Part shown: positions 15,501 to 25,600 of the stretch, piece by piece
Layout of the letters: each line of letters begins with the position of its first letter
Numbering within the stretch: the first letter of the stretch is position 1
Assembly: GCA_002482965.1 (NCBI GenBank)
Contig: DLGZ01000054.1
Coordinates: forward strand, 62,001 to 126,000
Reading direction: 5' to 3'
DNA: 64,000 nucleotides
From: Verrucomicrobiaceae bacterium UBA7681
GTDB taxonomy: Bacteria; Verrucomicrobiota; Verrucomicrobiia; Verrucomicrobiales; Verrucomicrobiaceae
Notes under the pieces: model-generated
Told to the model about the DNA's origin: nothing
The model's database searches: none
Seen by the model: the letters and a program-made list of their open reading frames with translations, nothing else
Made by a program: the position numbers and the translations under genes

Positions 15501-17226
15501 CCGCGCGCGCATTCCTGAAGCCATGCAGCAGCAAGATCCGCAGGCGGCGAACAATCTCCGCCAGGCAGCGCAGCAGGCCAGTGACACGTCGCGCAACGCT
15601 GCCGAGCAAAACAAGAATCTCGCCCGCGAAGCGGCGCAGCAGCAGGCCGGGCAGCAGCTCAACAATCAGCCCGCGCAGCAGGCCACGGCGGATGCGCAGC
15701 AGAAGGCGAACGAACTCACCGCGCAGCTGCAGCCGCAGGTCGATGCGGCGCGTGCGCAGCTTGCCGCACTCACGCCGGAAGTCAGCGAGATGATGAAGCG
15801 TGTGGCTGCTGATTTGAAGAAGACGCAGCAGGAAACGCAGACCGCTGCGGATGCTGCGAAGGCCGAAAAGCCCGTTACTGAAGTCGCCGAAAAAGCCCAG
15901 GAGCTCCGCCCCGAAGCCGCCGAGAACGCCGAGAAAATGGCCGCACTGCAGGCAGCGCTTCGACAGGAAGCCAACGCGTCTGACTTGACCAAGCAGGCCG
16001 AATCCCAGCTAGCCCGCACTGCGGATGTCGCCCTCGCGCAGATGCAGCAGAAGACCCCGCAGATCGCGCAGAATTTGAAACAGGCCGCGCAGGCTTCGCA
16101 AAGCAAACCGCAGGCGCAGGCACTGCAGTCCGCCGCTGATGCGCAGCAGCAGACAGCGCAGGCTTTGGACCAGCTCGCGCAGAACATGCAGAAGGTGGAA
16201 GACGGCCAGCAGCTTACTGAAGCGGAGCAGGCCGCCATGCAGCAGATGGAGCAGGAACTCGGCGTGCAGGAGCCGCTCGACGAAGCCTATGAACGCGCCA
16301 AGCAGCTTGCTGAAATGGCGCAGGACGCCACGCAGAATCCGCAGGCGGTGCTTGAGGCTTTGGAGAAGGAGCTGCCGAAGAATCAGTCCATGCAGAAAGC
16401 TCTCGCGGAGACCGCACAGACCACTGCGCAGCAGGCGGAGCAGGCCGTCGCCAAAGAAACGCAGCAGGCGGTGCAAAACGGCATGGCGCAGAAGCAGGCC
16501 GCCAGCGATCTCGCCCGCGTGTCACGCCATCAGCAGCGTCTTGGTGACAAGGAAGCCGCGCAGCAGGTCGCGCAGGCTAGCAATCAATTGCAGCAGGCTG
16601 GTCAGCAGGCGGAGGCCACGCAGGCCAATCCGGTGCCCAATCCGCAAGCCTCGCAGCAGAGCCAGGCCAGCGCCGCGCAGGCAGCCAAATCCGCCGAAGC
16701 CACCGCCAGCAAGACCTCCCCCGCCATGCTCGCGTCTCCGCTTGAGGAGCTTCAGGGCCAGATGCTCGCCCAGGCGCTCGATCAGCTCGATGCCCAGCTT
16801 CACCCCATGCAGGGCGGTCAGCAGCAGCAGTCGCAAAACGGCCAGCAGCAGCAGGGTCAGCAACAGCAAGGCCAGCAGGCGCAGCAGAGCCTGAACAACG
16901 CGCAGCAGGCCCAGCAGCAGAGCATGGCCGATGCCCGCAACCAGGGTCAGGCCCCCGGCCAGAAACCCTCGCAGCAGCAGGCGCAAAATCAGAAGCCGCC
17001 GGGCCAGAACTCGCAGGCCCAGTCTGCCGAGGGCGGCAATCAATCCATGCAGTTGCAAGACGGCGTGCTCGGACAGGCCGCAGTCCTCGTCAACGGGGAC
17101 TGGGGTCACCTGCCGCAGAAGATGGCGGATGATTTGACGGAGGCGACGCGCAGCGAAGCCGCCCCCGAATACCGCGCCGCCATCGAAAGCTACTATAAGG
17201 CGATTGCGGCGAAGGCGAAGCGTTAG
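12532..17226 (+). CDS. DUF4175-like large coiled-coil, Gln/Ala-rich membrane protein
   Basis: 1564 residues from ATG 12532 (ATG 12547 is an alternative). Three TM segments at about 33-52, 63-84 and 155-176. Then a beta-rich extracytoplasmic part (about 180-520, blocks such as PASVKIRILEPLQ and VEFTKTIVPPAYSG). Residues about 525-1400 are a nearly unbroken coiled coil with heptad-like QA/EL repeats, and 1400-1510 is Gln-rich low complexity (QQQQGQQ-type). The end, WGHLPQKMADD then YRAAIESYYKAIA, is the tail seen in DUF4175-like proteins of Planctomycetes/Verrucomicrobiota. Its length is at or above the upper end of the family. Role is unknown; a long periplasmic stalk or scaffold is inference. 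The MoxR/VWA genes often found with the family are not beside it. Confidence 0.8.
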   Translation: MPSPLMNLSLRPATHEALQRFRLRRQHLLRLRALLCGAALALAAFVLIALLDRAWFMPDALRPWVTLLAYGGAAYAAWLVAWRFIAQGNGKEGTAKLIEAAEPALRERLLSAVELADPKGGVNVKDSVEFREKLQDDVAGAIEGIDWNTKLPTHTLRPWFFAAGGVVAVILVLCLIPGLHLAGFLARAALPFANLERPASVKIRILEPLQASTLAPIGSEVPIIIETEGPQPAQATLEFAVEGSKPRRAELSAVGTSRFEGVVPVGQTDVRYRVHAADAITPWRTLSARARPRVVEFTKTIVPPAYSGWQESEVKADQGDLEALDGSTIKLTLKANQPVSQSDFVLNPDLPEKKTVTSTTTPEGLLTADIVVQATHSSWQIALKSQETSFTNEESTPWRITTIPDLPPTAQISEPAEQIELLADEAVRLTGLATDDVGLGGVKLAHAINGANWTERDLPFTKAAKEAPVQTLMPLAPLGVKTGDALLIKLIAIDLKGQKVESPTVRVVILEQTIDPRQREWAESQRRLAQKADRLDEQTRELRKELDKVRKTERNARKDPDKAKDEAANALASAQEKLEQVKAQSEDLWNALKEAARDAPNQLDASEAQLLGKKLAQLRREQLPELEKLNANEIENTEPLKRAANEAASQASVIADALRAFAAEDTAKIAAQESQQLQRQSRMLTETSLQANRDAEQRPKWQEQQRALMAQAKTLQKDLGKLDESQKGRFHGQVQEMDKRLTETSADLASSLDKPDQTKSPEHLYGASDNLRSRLQQAADITRGIAEQTANEATQRRENLTRQDNPALAKLEEARNHLATAENATRDPRQKQKPDHDGLMPVEKAQKQLAEAAKQLQDQAELREQNQATNTQAALDMNRASRAVDELARQTAEAKKIPLPSPEEAEKARRSNAPPSEATKAMANLKEQASQLAQAARALEADALAQDAAQALEAAQEESMRPQNQQDLAQSAAQSKAAAEALQMLPEKINRARIPEAMQQQDPQAANNLRQAAQQASDTSRNAAEQNKNLAREAAQQQAGQQLNNQPAQQATADAQQKANELTAQLQPQVDAARAQLAALTPEVSEMMKRVAADLKKTQQETQTAADAAKAEKPVTEVAEKAQELRPEAAENAEKMAALQAALRQEANASDLTKQAESQLARTADVALAQMQQKTPQIAQNLKQAAQASQSKPQAQALQSAADAQQQTAQALDQLAQNMQKVEDGQQLTEAEQAAMQQMEQELGVQEPLDEAYERAKQLAEMAQDATQNPQAVLEALEKELPKNQSMQKALAETAQTTAQQAEQAVAKETQQAVQNGMAQKQAASDLARVSRHQQRLGDKEAAQQVAQASNQLQQAGQQAEATQANPVPNPQASQQSQASAAQAAKSAEATASKTSPAMLASPLEELQGQMLAQALDQLDAQLHPMQGGQQQQSQNGQQQQGQQQQGQQAQQSLNNAQQAQQQSMADARNQGQAPGQKPSQQQAQNQKPPGQNSQAQSAEGGNQSMQLQDGVLGQAAVLVNGDWGHLPQKMADDLTEATRSEAAPEYRAAIESYYKAIAAKAKR

Positions 17227-17303
17227 GAGCGAGCTTTAGCTCGTTCGGGATTTTGGGAGAAACGCACGCTGTCCAGAGCGAGCTGAAGCTCGCGAGTACT
17301 TTG
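17227..17303. repeat. Paired palindromic hairpins (CGAGCT elements)
   Basis: CGAGCT-TT-AGCTCG (17230-17243) and GCGAGCT-GA-AGCTCGC (17278-17293) lie directly after the stop codon of the coiled-coil gene. No U tract follows either. A 31-bp segment at 17273-17303 matches 22/31 bases with 54068-54098, so this is probably a dispersed repeat rather than a simple terminator. Confidence 0.5.
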
Positions 17304-17378
17304 GTTGCGCAGGCGCTGCTCCGCGCTCCTGTCATGGGCCGGGGGAGGCACATGGCTTTTCGCGGGCGCTGCTCTTCC

Positions 17379-18050
17379 ATGAAACCTTTTCTTCTGCTGG
17401 CCACTTCTCACACGCCTGACGGCGCGGAGCTGACGCTGCATGCGCATGATTCGAATTTTTACCTGCGTGTAAACCGTCAGCCATTGATGGGCACGAATGC
17501 CTCCGAATCCGAAAAAGTCCTCGCAGAGCTGGCCTGTTCACGCCTCGGCACTGGCCCGGCAAACATCCTCATCGGCGGCCTCGGCTTCGGCTTCACCCTG
17601 CGCCGCGTGCTTGAACTCATGGGATCCTCCGCACACGTGCAAGTCGCGGAGCTACTGCCGCAAGTCGTCGCCTGGAACCGCGAATACCTGACCGCTGTGA
17701 ACGGCCAACTGCTCGACGACCCGCGTGTCGAGATCGTGGTGGACGATGTGTTTCAGGTCATCAGCCGGGCACCGAAGGGGCATTATGATGCCATCCTGCT
17801 GGATGTGGACAACGGGCCCATCGCCATGGTGCAGGATGGCAATGCGCGGCTTTATCAGACGCAGGGATTTTCGGCCATCACCCACGCCTTAAAGCCGGGC
17901 GGTCGAGTGACCTTTTGGTCGGCGAGCACGGATCATGCCTTTGCGAAACGACTCTCCAAGGCGGGCTTTAAAGTTGAGACGGTTGCGGCGAAGGCCTATC
18001 CGCAGGCGAAGCGTTGTACGCACACAATCTTTGTGGCGGAGAGGAAGTGA
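17379..18050 (+). CDS. Spermidine synthase-like (Rossmann methyltransferase-fold) protein
   Basis: 223 residues from ATG 17379; an in-frame start at 17253 would run through the repeat and is unlikely. The N-terminal sheet (LLLATSHTPDGAEL, FYLRVNRQPLM) is followed by a Gly-rich cofactor loop ILIGGLGFGFTLRR, then VQVAELLPQVV, and YDAILLDVDNGP. These are the marks of the spermidine/polyamine aminopropyltransferase fold, but the Asp pair for polyamine binding is not complete, so it may be a methyltransferase-like paralogue. It converges with the L,D-transpeptidase gene, 10 bp apart. Confidence 0.75.
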   Translation: MKPFLLLATSHTPDGAELTLHAHDSNFYLRVNRQPLMGTNASESEKVLAELACSRLGTGPANILIGGLGFGFTLRRVLELMGSSAHVQVAELLPQVVAWNREYLTAVNGQLLDDPRVEIVVDDVFQVISRAPKGHYDAILLDVDNGPIAMVQDGNARLYQTQGFSAITHALKPGGRVTFWSASTDHAFAKRLSKAGFKVETVAAKAYPQAKRCTHTIFVAERK

Positions 18051-18060
18051 TTTCCACGCT

Positions 18061-18687
18061 TCAAGGCACCACTTGCACGGGCGTGCCGACGGAGACTTCG
18101 TGGTAAAACTTTTCGGCCATGTGGCCGGGGAGGCGGATGCAGCCGTGGGAGGCGGCGTAGCCGGGGAGGTAGCCCTGGTGCATGCCCACGCCGCCGTAAA
18201 TGCGCATGAAGTAGAACATCTTGGCGCCTTCAAAGCGTGTGCCCGATGGTTTGCGATCCTTGCGGTTGTCGATGTTCTGCATGATGACGTTGCCCTGGTA
18301 GTCCTCGTAGTCGCCGTAGATGGAGGACTTGTGATCGATGTCCTTCTCGGTGATGTGGTACCTGCCGGGCCGGGTGTCGTAGCCTTCCGCGCCGGAGGAA
18401 ATGGGGGAGCCGCCGGCGAGCTGGCCGCGCTTGAAAAGATAGACCATCTGCTCGCTGAGATTGATGACAACGCTGGGCTTGCCTCTGATCTCATCCGCAT
18501 ACCAGAAGGAATTGTCGTTCGGACCAAAGAGCCCGGTGACGCCTTTCCAGACAAAGCGCGAGGCGCGAGGGATGTCACTGGTCACAAACCTGCGACTGTA
18601 ATGGAAGGCATTGTTGCCCGTGTTTCTCACGGTGTTGCAACTGACGAGACTGAGCGAAAAGAGAAGAAGAAGCCGGAGTGACATCAT
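18061..18687 (-). CDS. L,D-transpeptidase (YkuD domain) lipoprotein
   Basis: 208 residues from ATG 18687. Lipoprotein signal (LLLFSLSLVSC, lipobox LVSC). The YkuD catalytic block is SHGCIRLP with nucleophile Cys183 and His181; an earlier conserved segment is VVINLSEQMVYLF. This enzyme cross-links 3-3 in peptidoglycan or attaches proteins to it, acting in the periplasm/outer envelope. It immediately follows, on the same strand, the giant repeat protein gene (stop 18758), with 70 bp between, so read-through co-expression is possible and would be interesting. Confidence 0.88.
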   Translation of the reverse strand: MMSLRLLLLFSLSLVSCNTVRNTGNNAFHYSRRFVTSDIPRASRFVWKGVTGLFGPNDNSFWYADEIRGKPSVVINLSEQMVYLFKRGQLAGGSPISSGAEGYDTRPGRYHITEKDIDHKSSIYGDYEDYQGNVIMQNIDNRKDRKPSGTRFEGAKMFYFMRIYGGVGMHQGYLPGYAASHGCIRLPGHMAEKFYHEVSVGTPVQVVP

Positions 18688-18757
18688 GCCCTGCAGCAAT
18701 GGTGCCGGGAAGGCGAAATGCAACGAGGGAGAGTTTTAAATTTCAACCAGATTCCAC

Positions 18758-19600
18758 TCACGGCCTCACCAGGAAGAAGGCACGGAAGCCATCGAGGAGC
18801 GGCAGGTTGGTGACTGCGAGGCCGGTGGTTTCATCGACCCACTGGGACTGCGGATTGAGGAGGTAGTTTTGGTAGATGGCGGTGGCGGGGTCGGTGTCGC
18901 CGCTCCAGAGGCGCAGGCGGGAGCCGATGGTGAAGGGCTGTGCGCCAGGAGCCTGCGGGGTGGCGAGGCCGGTGCCGAGCAACGAGGTGCCTGCGGTCTG
19001 CGGCAGGGCGAGGGCGGCGCTGCGGACTTCACCCAGGAAGGTGAGCGTGGCCGGTGTGCTGCGGACCTGCACCAGCATGCCTGTCTGCGGCGAGATGATG
19101 CGGGCGGCGTCATCCGCGAGTGCGGTGTCGCCATCACGCACCCACTGAGCGGAGCCGTTGCTGGTGGTTTGCAGCCAGTCGATCTGGAACTGGCCGCTGG
19201 CGCTGTCGAAGAACATGATGCGGTCCGCTGTCTCCGCCGCTGTTGCAGGCTGGAGGCCGGACACGGGCAGCAGGCCACCGAGTGTCCAATGTGGACGGAT
19301 GCGGATGCGGGCACCGGCCAGGGCGCTGTCGGCGCTGGTGGTGAGTGAGATGCTGCTGCTGTCAGAGGCGGTGGTGTCAATATCCATGGTGCGGCCGGTC
19401 AGTGCGCCGCTGAGCACTTCCACATAGTAGCTCACACCATTCTGCAATTGTGTGCGGATGTCGCTGCCATTGGTGTTGAAGACCACGGTGTGGCCACTGA
19501 CGGAGGCGACCTGACCTGCAAAGATGGCAGGCAACAGCAGCGGCATGGACAACGACTGACGGCCCACGGCGAACTGCATGCGTGCCCAGCCCTGCACACC
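18758..19600 (-). other. TIGR02597-like C-terminal domain of giant protein
   Basis: Final roughly 280 residues after a linker with NPNDDPDADGQTN and LLEYALG. Conserved strands include VQGWARMQFAVG, PAIFAGQVASVSGHT, YYVEVLSGALTGR and GFRAFFLVRP. This tail is seen on secreted Verrucomicrobiota proteins and may serve as a surface or export module (inference). Confidence 0.55.
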
Positions 19601-22600
19601 GGTGGTGGCGGTGGCTTCCGAGGTGCCGTCGAGATTGGCATCCAGCGTGACTTTGATGCGCAGGTAGCCGCGTGAGACACCGCTGAAGACGGACTCAACC
19701 GCGCTGTAGCGCAGCGTTTCCGTCTGATCGGCATTGACCGTGGTGACAGGTGTGAGGGCCAGCGTGGTCCAGGTGGTGAGATCATTGCTGCCTTCAATGT
19801 AGTAGCGCAGGTCTGCATGCGAGCCCGCAGGCCGTGTGAGCACGGCGTCGATGGCACCCGTGACGGTGTTGTTCACCAGAGTGAAGCGCGAGACTCCGAG
19901 GCCGCTGCCACCGGCTGTGCCGAGAGCGTATTCCAGCAGGTTCGTCTGGCCATCAGCATCCGGATCATCATTCGGATTGTTGAGTCCGCTGAGGCTGTTC
20001 TGCGACTGCCATGCGGTGAAGGTGGCCGGGGCGGAGGCCGTGCCGGGATTGGTCGCGAGGTTGCGTTTGACCTCGACGGCATTCGGCGAGCCCACACTAC
20101 CTAGGAAGCCGAAGTCGATGGTCATCATGCCGGAGTCATCCGCAGCATCATCAATGAATGACTGGAAACCATTTTCACCGGTGGTGGAGGTCACGCTGCT
20201 GTTCAGCGGCATGGTGCCGTAGGCGAGATTGATGATGCCGGAGCTGATGCCTGTGGCGTCAGGCTGGGTGGCGTCGCTGCCATTTTCATCAAAGCGGTCA
20301 TCCTTGCCGGTGTCCGCATTGGTGGTGAGCTGCACGTTGCCATCTCCAATCACGGAGGTCATGCCATAGAGCGGAGCGTCCACGTCAAACATGCTGGCAG
20401 GAATGTGGACGTAGTAGGCGGCAGGCGAGGTGGCGTAGAGCAGGTAGGTGCCGTCTGCTGCGGTGACCGCCTCAGAGACTGGGGTGTCCCTCACGTCCTG
20501 CGCCTGCTGGAAGAGCCGCACGGTGACATTGGCCATCGGCACGTCGATGCCGGACTCATAGGTGCCGTTCGAATTGGCATCACGGAAGACGAGATTGCCG
20601 ACCATGATGGCCTTGGCCTTGAATCCAAGGTCGATGGTGAGATCGATGCTGGCCTCATCCGCGTTGTCGCTGGCCTTGTCGTAGCCGGTTTCGCGGCCGT
20701 CCGTGTCGGTGGGCAGCGTGCCCGCCACGAGGTTGAATCCGGCGGTGACTGCTCCGGTGGTCTCAGGGCTGGAGGCTGGCTGTGCGTTCTGGTTCAGATT
20801 GTCGTCATTACCGTTGGTGGTCAGCGTGGTCGGCACAAGGAAGTTCAAGGGGCCGGTGCTGCTGAACTGCGCGGCTGGGATGCGCACCTTGTAGGATTGC
20901 GGAGCAACAGCCTGCGGTGCATACATGAAGTATTTGCCATTATCATTGGTCGTGGTGGTGAAGGCGACCACGTCCTGACCGCCGATGCCATTGTTGTACA
21001 CCAGCTCGACCGTGATGCCTGCGATGCCGGTGTCGACGCCGGTCTGGAACTTGCCGTCGGCGTTTGCATCACGGAACACGAGGTTGCCCACGCCGAGGCG
21101 CTGGGTGAAACCAAAGTCGATGCTGAGGTCGGTGTTGCTGTCATTGGCATCATCCGAAGAGCCCTGGAAGCCGCCTTCCTGTGCGCCTTCCTGTGCGCCT
21201 GTCGGTGCAGCATTGGCTGTCAGCGTGACCGCTGGTGCCGTGATGCCTCCCTGCTCTGGGCTCTGTGAGTCGATGCCGTCTTCACCCAGATTGTCATCGC
21301 CGGTGGTGGTCTGATTGCCGCAGAGTGACAGCATCTTGTACAACGGTCCCGGACCGACCGGACCGCCATTGATGCTGATGGAGGCTTTGAAATTGTCTGC
21401 GGCCACATGGACGGTGTAAACGCCGGGGTTCAGGTTGGTGAAGAAGTAACGGCCACTGGAATCCGTGGTGGTGCTGCGGATGTAGCTGGTGGAGCCCGCC
21501 GTGCCGCTGCCGGCGTAGAGCAGCATCCAGACACCGGGGACGCCTTCACCCGCGTCTGCCACACCGTTGTTGTTGGCGTCGATGAAGACGAGGTTGCCGA
21601 TGTTCATGAGGCTCGGCAGCGAGCCGCCGGTAAAGCCCATGTCGATCGAGAGGTCCACATCTTCATCATTGTAGACGTCCTGTGAGGTGAGGAAGCCGGA
21701 CTCTCCGGTGGTGGCCAGTGGCTCGGTGCCGTAGGCGAGTGAGAAGACCGTGGAGCTCACGCCGGTGCTCGTCGGATCGGCGGCATCGAGACCGTTTTCA
21801 TCCACGTCGTCATCCTTGCCGTCGTCACCGCCAAAGCCGGTCACAGAGGTAGTGCCGAACAGTGCGGCGCCGCTGGCAAACTGGGTGGCGGGGATGTAGA
21901 GGAAGTACTGCCCTTCCTCGTAGGTGTTCAGCAGGTAGGTGCCGTCGATGGTGGTGGTGGTTTCCATCACCGGCGTGGCGGTGGCAGGATTGTCACCCAC
22001 CTTGAAGAGCTGGACATTGACCCCGGCCACACCGAAGTCCTGGCTGTCGTAGTGTCCGTTCGAATTCACGTCACGGAAGATCAGGTTGCCCACGCTCAGA
22101 GGCTTCGGCGCAAAGCCGAGGTCGATCGTGAGATCCTCGTTCGTGTCGTCAAAGTCATCGGACTCGGAGTAGTAGCCAGTTTCCGTGGTTTCAAAGGTTG
22201 GCGACTGACCCGGCACAAGAGTGAAAACGGCAGTGCGTGCACCATCCACCAGCACGGAACCGGTCGTGTAGGCATCCTGCTGGGTGTCATCATCTCCCGC
22301 CGTCGAGGTGGGCACTCCGGAACCTGCCGTCGCCGGCTTCGAAGGCACGAGATTGGCCAGCGCGCCACCCTCCTGGAAGTTGCTCGAAGGAATACGCACA
22401 TAGTAGCTGCCAGGCGCAACGCTGAAGTTGTACAGACCTCCTTCGTAGGTCGTGAAGCTTCCCACCGCAGCCGTGGCATTCGCATCACTGGACCATAGTT
22501 CGACGGTGACTCCATTGATGCCGTATTCAGTGCCGGGATCAAAGAGACCGTCGTTGTTGAGATCATTGAAGACCACATTGCCGATGCCCGCGCGCTGCAC

Positions 22601-25600
22601 AAAGCCGAGGTCGATGGTGAGATTGGTGGCCGCATCATCAATATCGTCGCTGGACCCCTGATAGCCGCCTTCCTGACTGCCGGTGGGTGCATTGGTCGGA
22701 GTCAGTTCGAACACGGCGGTCTGGATGCCATTGTAGGACGGATTGGCGTCATCGAGGCCGTCTTCGCCCAGACTGTCATCGCCGATCTGCGTGCCGAGGA
22801 TGCTGGCATAGCCATTGAGCACCGAGCCAAAGTTAAACTGCCAGGACGGCACGCGCACAAAGTAGCGGCCCGGCGTGAGGTCCGAGAAGAGATAGGAGCC
22901 GTCCGGGTTCGTGGTGGTGGTGGCCACGGGTGGATCGAACGGAATGAACGCGCCTTCGCTGTAGAGCTCCAGTGTGACACCGTCCGCGCCTTCGCCGGGA
23001 TCCGCACGGTCGTTGTAGTTTGCGTCCAGGAACACCAGATTGCCGACTGCGACGGAGCGGAAGAAGCCGAAGTCGATGGTGAGGTCGGTGTTGCCATCGT
23101 TCACATTGTCCATGTAGGCATTGCTGCCGAACTCACCGAGAGAGTCGGTGGGCTCGTCACCTGGAGAGAGGTGGAATGGAGCGGAGAGGATGCCGGTGGC
23201 GGACGGATCAGGCACGTCGATGCCGTTTTCATCCACGTTGTCATCCACGCCGTTGTCGCCGCCGTTGCCGGGGAGCGAGCGCCAGCCGGAGAGAGGCTTG
23301 CCGGCGGCGAATTCCGAAGCCGGAATGAAGATCTGGTAGTCGCCCTCTACTAGATTGCTGAAGATGTAGGTGCCGCCGTTGTTGGAGATCACGGTGGAGA
23401 GCGGACTGGCGGACTGCACGTCGGCGGCGGCGGCAAAGAGCTGCACCTTGACGCCGTCGATGCCTTCACCTGCGTCATAGACACCGTTGCCGTTGAGATC
23501 CACGAAGACCAGATTGCCCACGCCGACGCCGTCCGGATTGTTGGGTTCAAAGCCGAAGTCGATGGTGAGGTTGAAGTTGTTGTCATCGAAGAAGTCGATG
23601 GTTTTGAACTGCCCGCTCTCACCGGTGTCATCCTTCGGCTCGGCATCCACCTCCAGGGTGAAGACCGCGCTGCTGATGCCGTTGAGGAATGGCGAGACGT
23701 CATCAATGCCGTTTTCACTGTCCGGCACATCATCATCCAGCGCAGTGGAGGCGCTGCTGACACCCGAGAGGGAGGTGAGGCCGTTGAGCGGACGCCCTGG
23801 CTCAAACTGCGAATACGGAATGTGCACGACGTAGTCACCGGCAGGCAGCGCATCAAAGAAGTACTGGCCGCCACTGTGGGTGATGGTGCTGAAGAGAGGC
23901 ACACCAAAGCCGGGGGTCTGGTTGCTGCGGTAGAGCTCCACCGTCACGCCGTCCACACCTTCGCCCACGTCAGCCTTGCGGTTTGGGGTGATGTTATCCA
24001 CCCACACCAGATTGCCCACGCCGACGGGAGTCTGGAAGCCGAAGTCGATGGTCAGGTCGATCGCGGCATCGTTCTGGTTATCCGACGTGTACTCAAAGCC
24101 GGTCTCACCACTCTCATCGGTCGGTGCATTGCCTGGATAAAGACTGATCACCAGCGACGAGACGCCGTTGTCCGTTGGCAGACCATCATTGATGCCGTCT
24201 TCGCCCACGTCGTCATCGCCCACGAGACCTTCGAGAATGCTGATGCGCTGGTAAAGCGGGCCGTCGATCTGGAACTGCGTGGACGGGATGTGCACAACGT
24301 AGTTGCCGGGACGCAGGAAGTTGAAGCCGTAGCGGCCCGTCTGATCCGACGTGGTGATGGCCAGCGGATTATCCACTTCAGGGAACTGCGTGTCGGTGTA
24401 GAGTTCAACCTTGACTCCGGGGAAGCCTTCGCCCGAGTCATAGTGGCCGTTCGAATTGTTGTCCGCAAACACCATGTTGCCCAGTGCCACCGGACGGAAG
24501 AGACCGATGTCCACAGTAAGATCGATATTGATGTCATTGAGGTCGGTGGAGGAGTCAAAGCCGGTTTCAGTACCGGTGTCACTCGGTGCCTGATCGCGCA
24601 CCAGATTGACGATCCCAGTGCTCACCCCCGTGATCCACGGCGTGTCCGTCGGCAGGGCATCCTGGCCGGTGTTGTCGTCACCCGCAGTGACAACGGGCAG
24701 GCTGTAGAGACCGCGCAGATTGCCGACAGTCTCGAACTGGTAGGCTGGCAGATGGATGAAGTACTGCCCCTGCCACAGATTGCTGAAGAGGAAGAGACCG
24801 CCATTGGCGGTGACCGCCGTGGCCACCGGAGTCACCACTCCGGGAGTGTCGCCCCAGCGATAGAGTTCGATGAACACATCATCCCGGCCCTCGCCCACAT
24901 CGAAGCGGTTGTTGCCGTTGTCATCGACGAACACCAGGTTGCCGATTCCCATGATGCCGGGCTCCACAAAGCCGAAGTCCACCGTCATGTCACCATTGGC
25001 GTCCACAGTGTAGTCATCGAGTTCGCCGCCGGGGCCGGATTCAGCGCCGGAGGAGCCGTTGCCCACAGGCTCGGTGCCGGGAGTCAGTGTGATCAGCGGG
25101 CTCTTGACCACGGTCTTAGGACCACCGGGCTGACGGCCGCTGTCATCACCGTCGATCTGGTCATCCAGAACGGACGAAATGGGGCTGCTGTAGCCGCTGC
25201 CAGCCAGCGGCAGACCGTCCACAAAGTTGGACTCTGGAATCTGCACCTGATACACACCCGGAGCCTGGCCGGAGAAGTAGTAGAAGCCTTTGTTGTCCGT
25301 GTAGGTCCAGCCGACGAGGAACTCGGCGCCATCGGCGGAGTTGCCGTTCAGATCCTGCCACAGGTCCACGCGCACGCCGGGGATGCCGATCTCTGCCGCA
25401 TCCTGGATGCCGTTGGCATTGTCATCATTCCAAACCATGGAGCCGATGGATACGGTGTCTGGCAGCGGTGCAAACGGACGCCCGATGGCGAGGTCTCGCG
25501 GGCCGGCCCAGATTTCGAAGTTCGGACCCGGAGGCCGTGGGATCGGCACTTCGTAAACATTGACCGTGCCATTGGGAGCAGTGGCGATGTCCACACTGAT

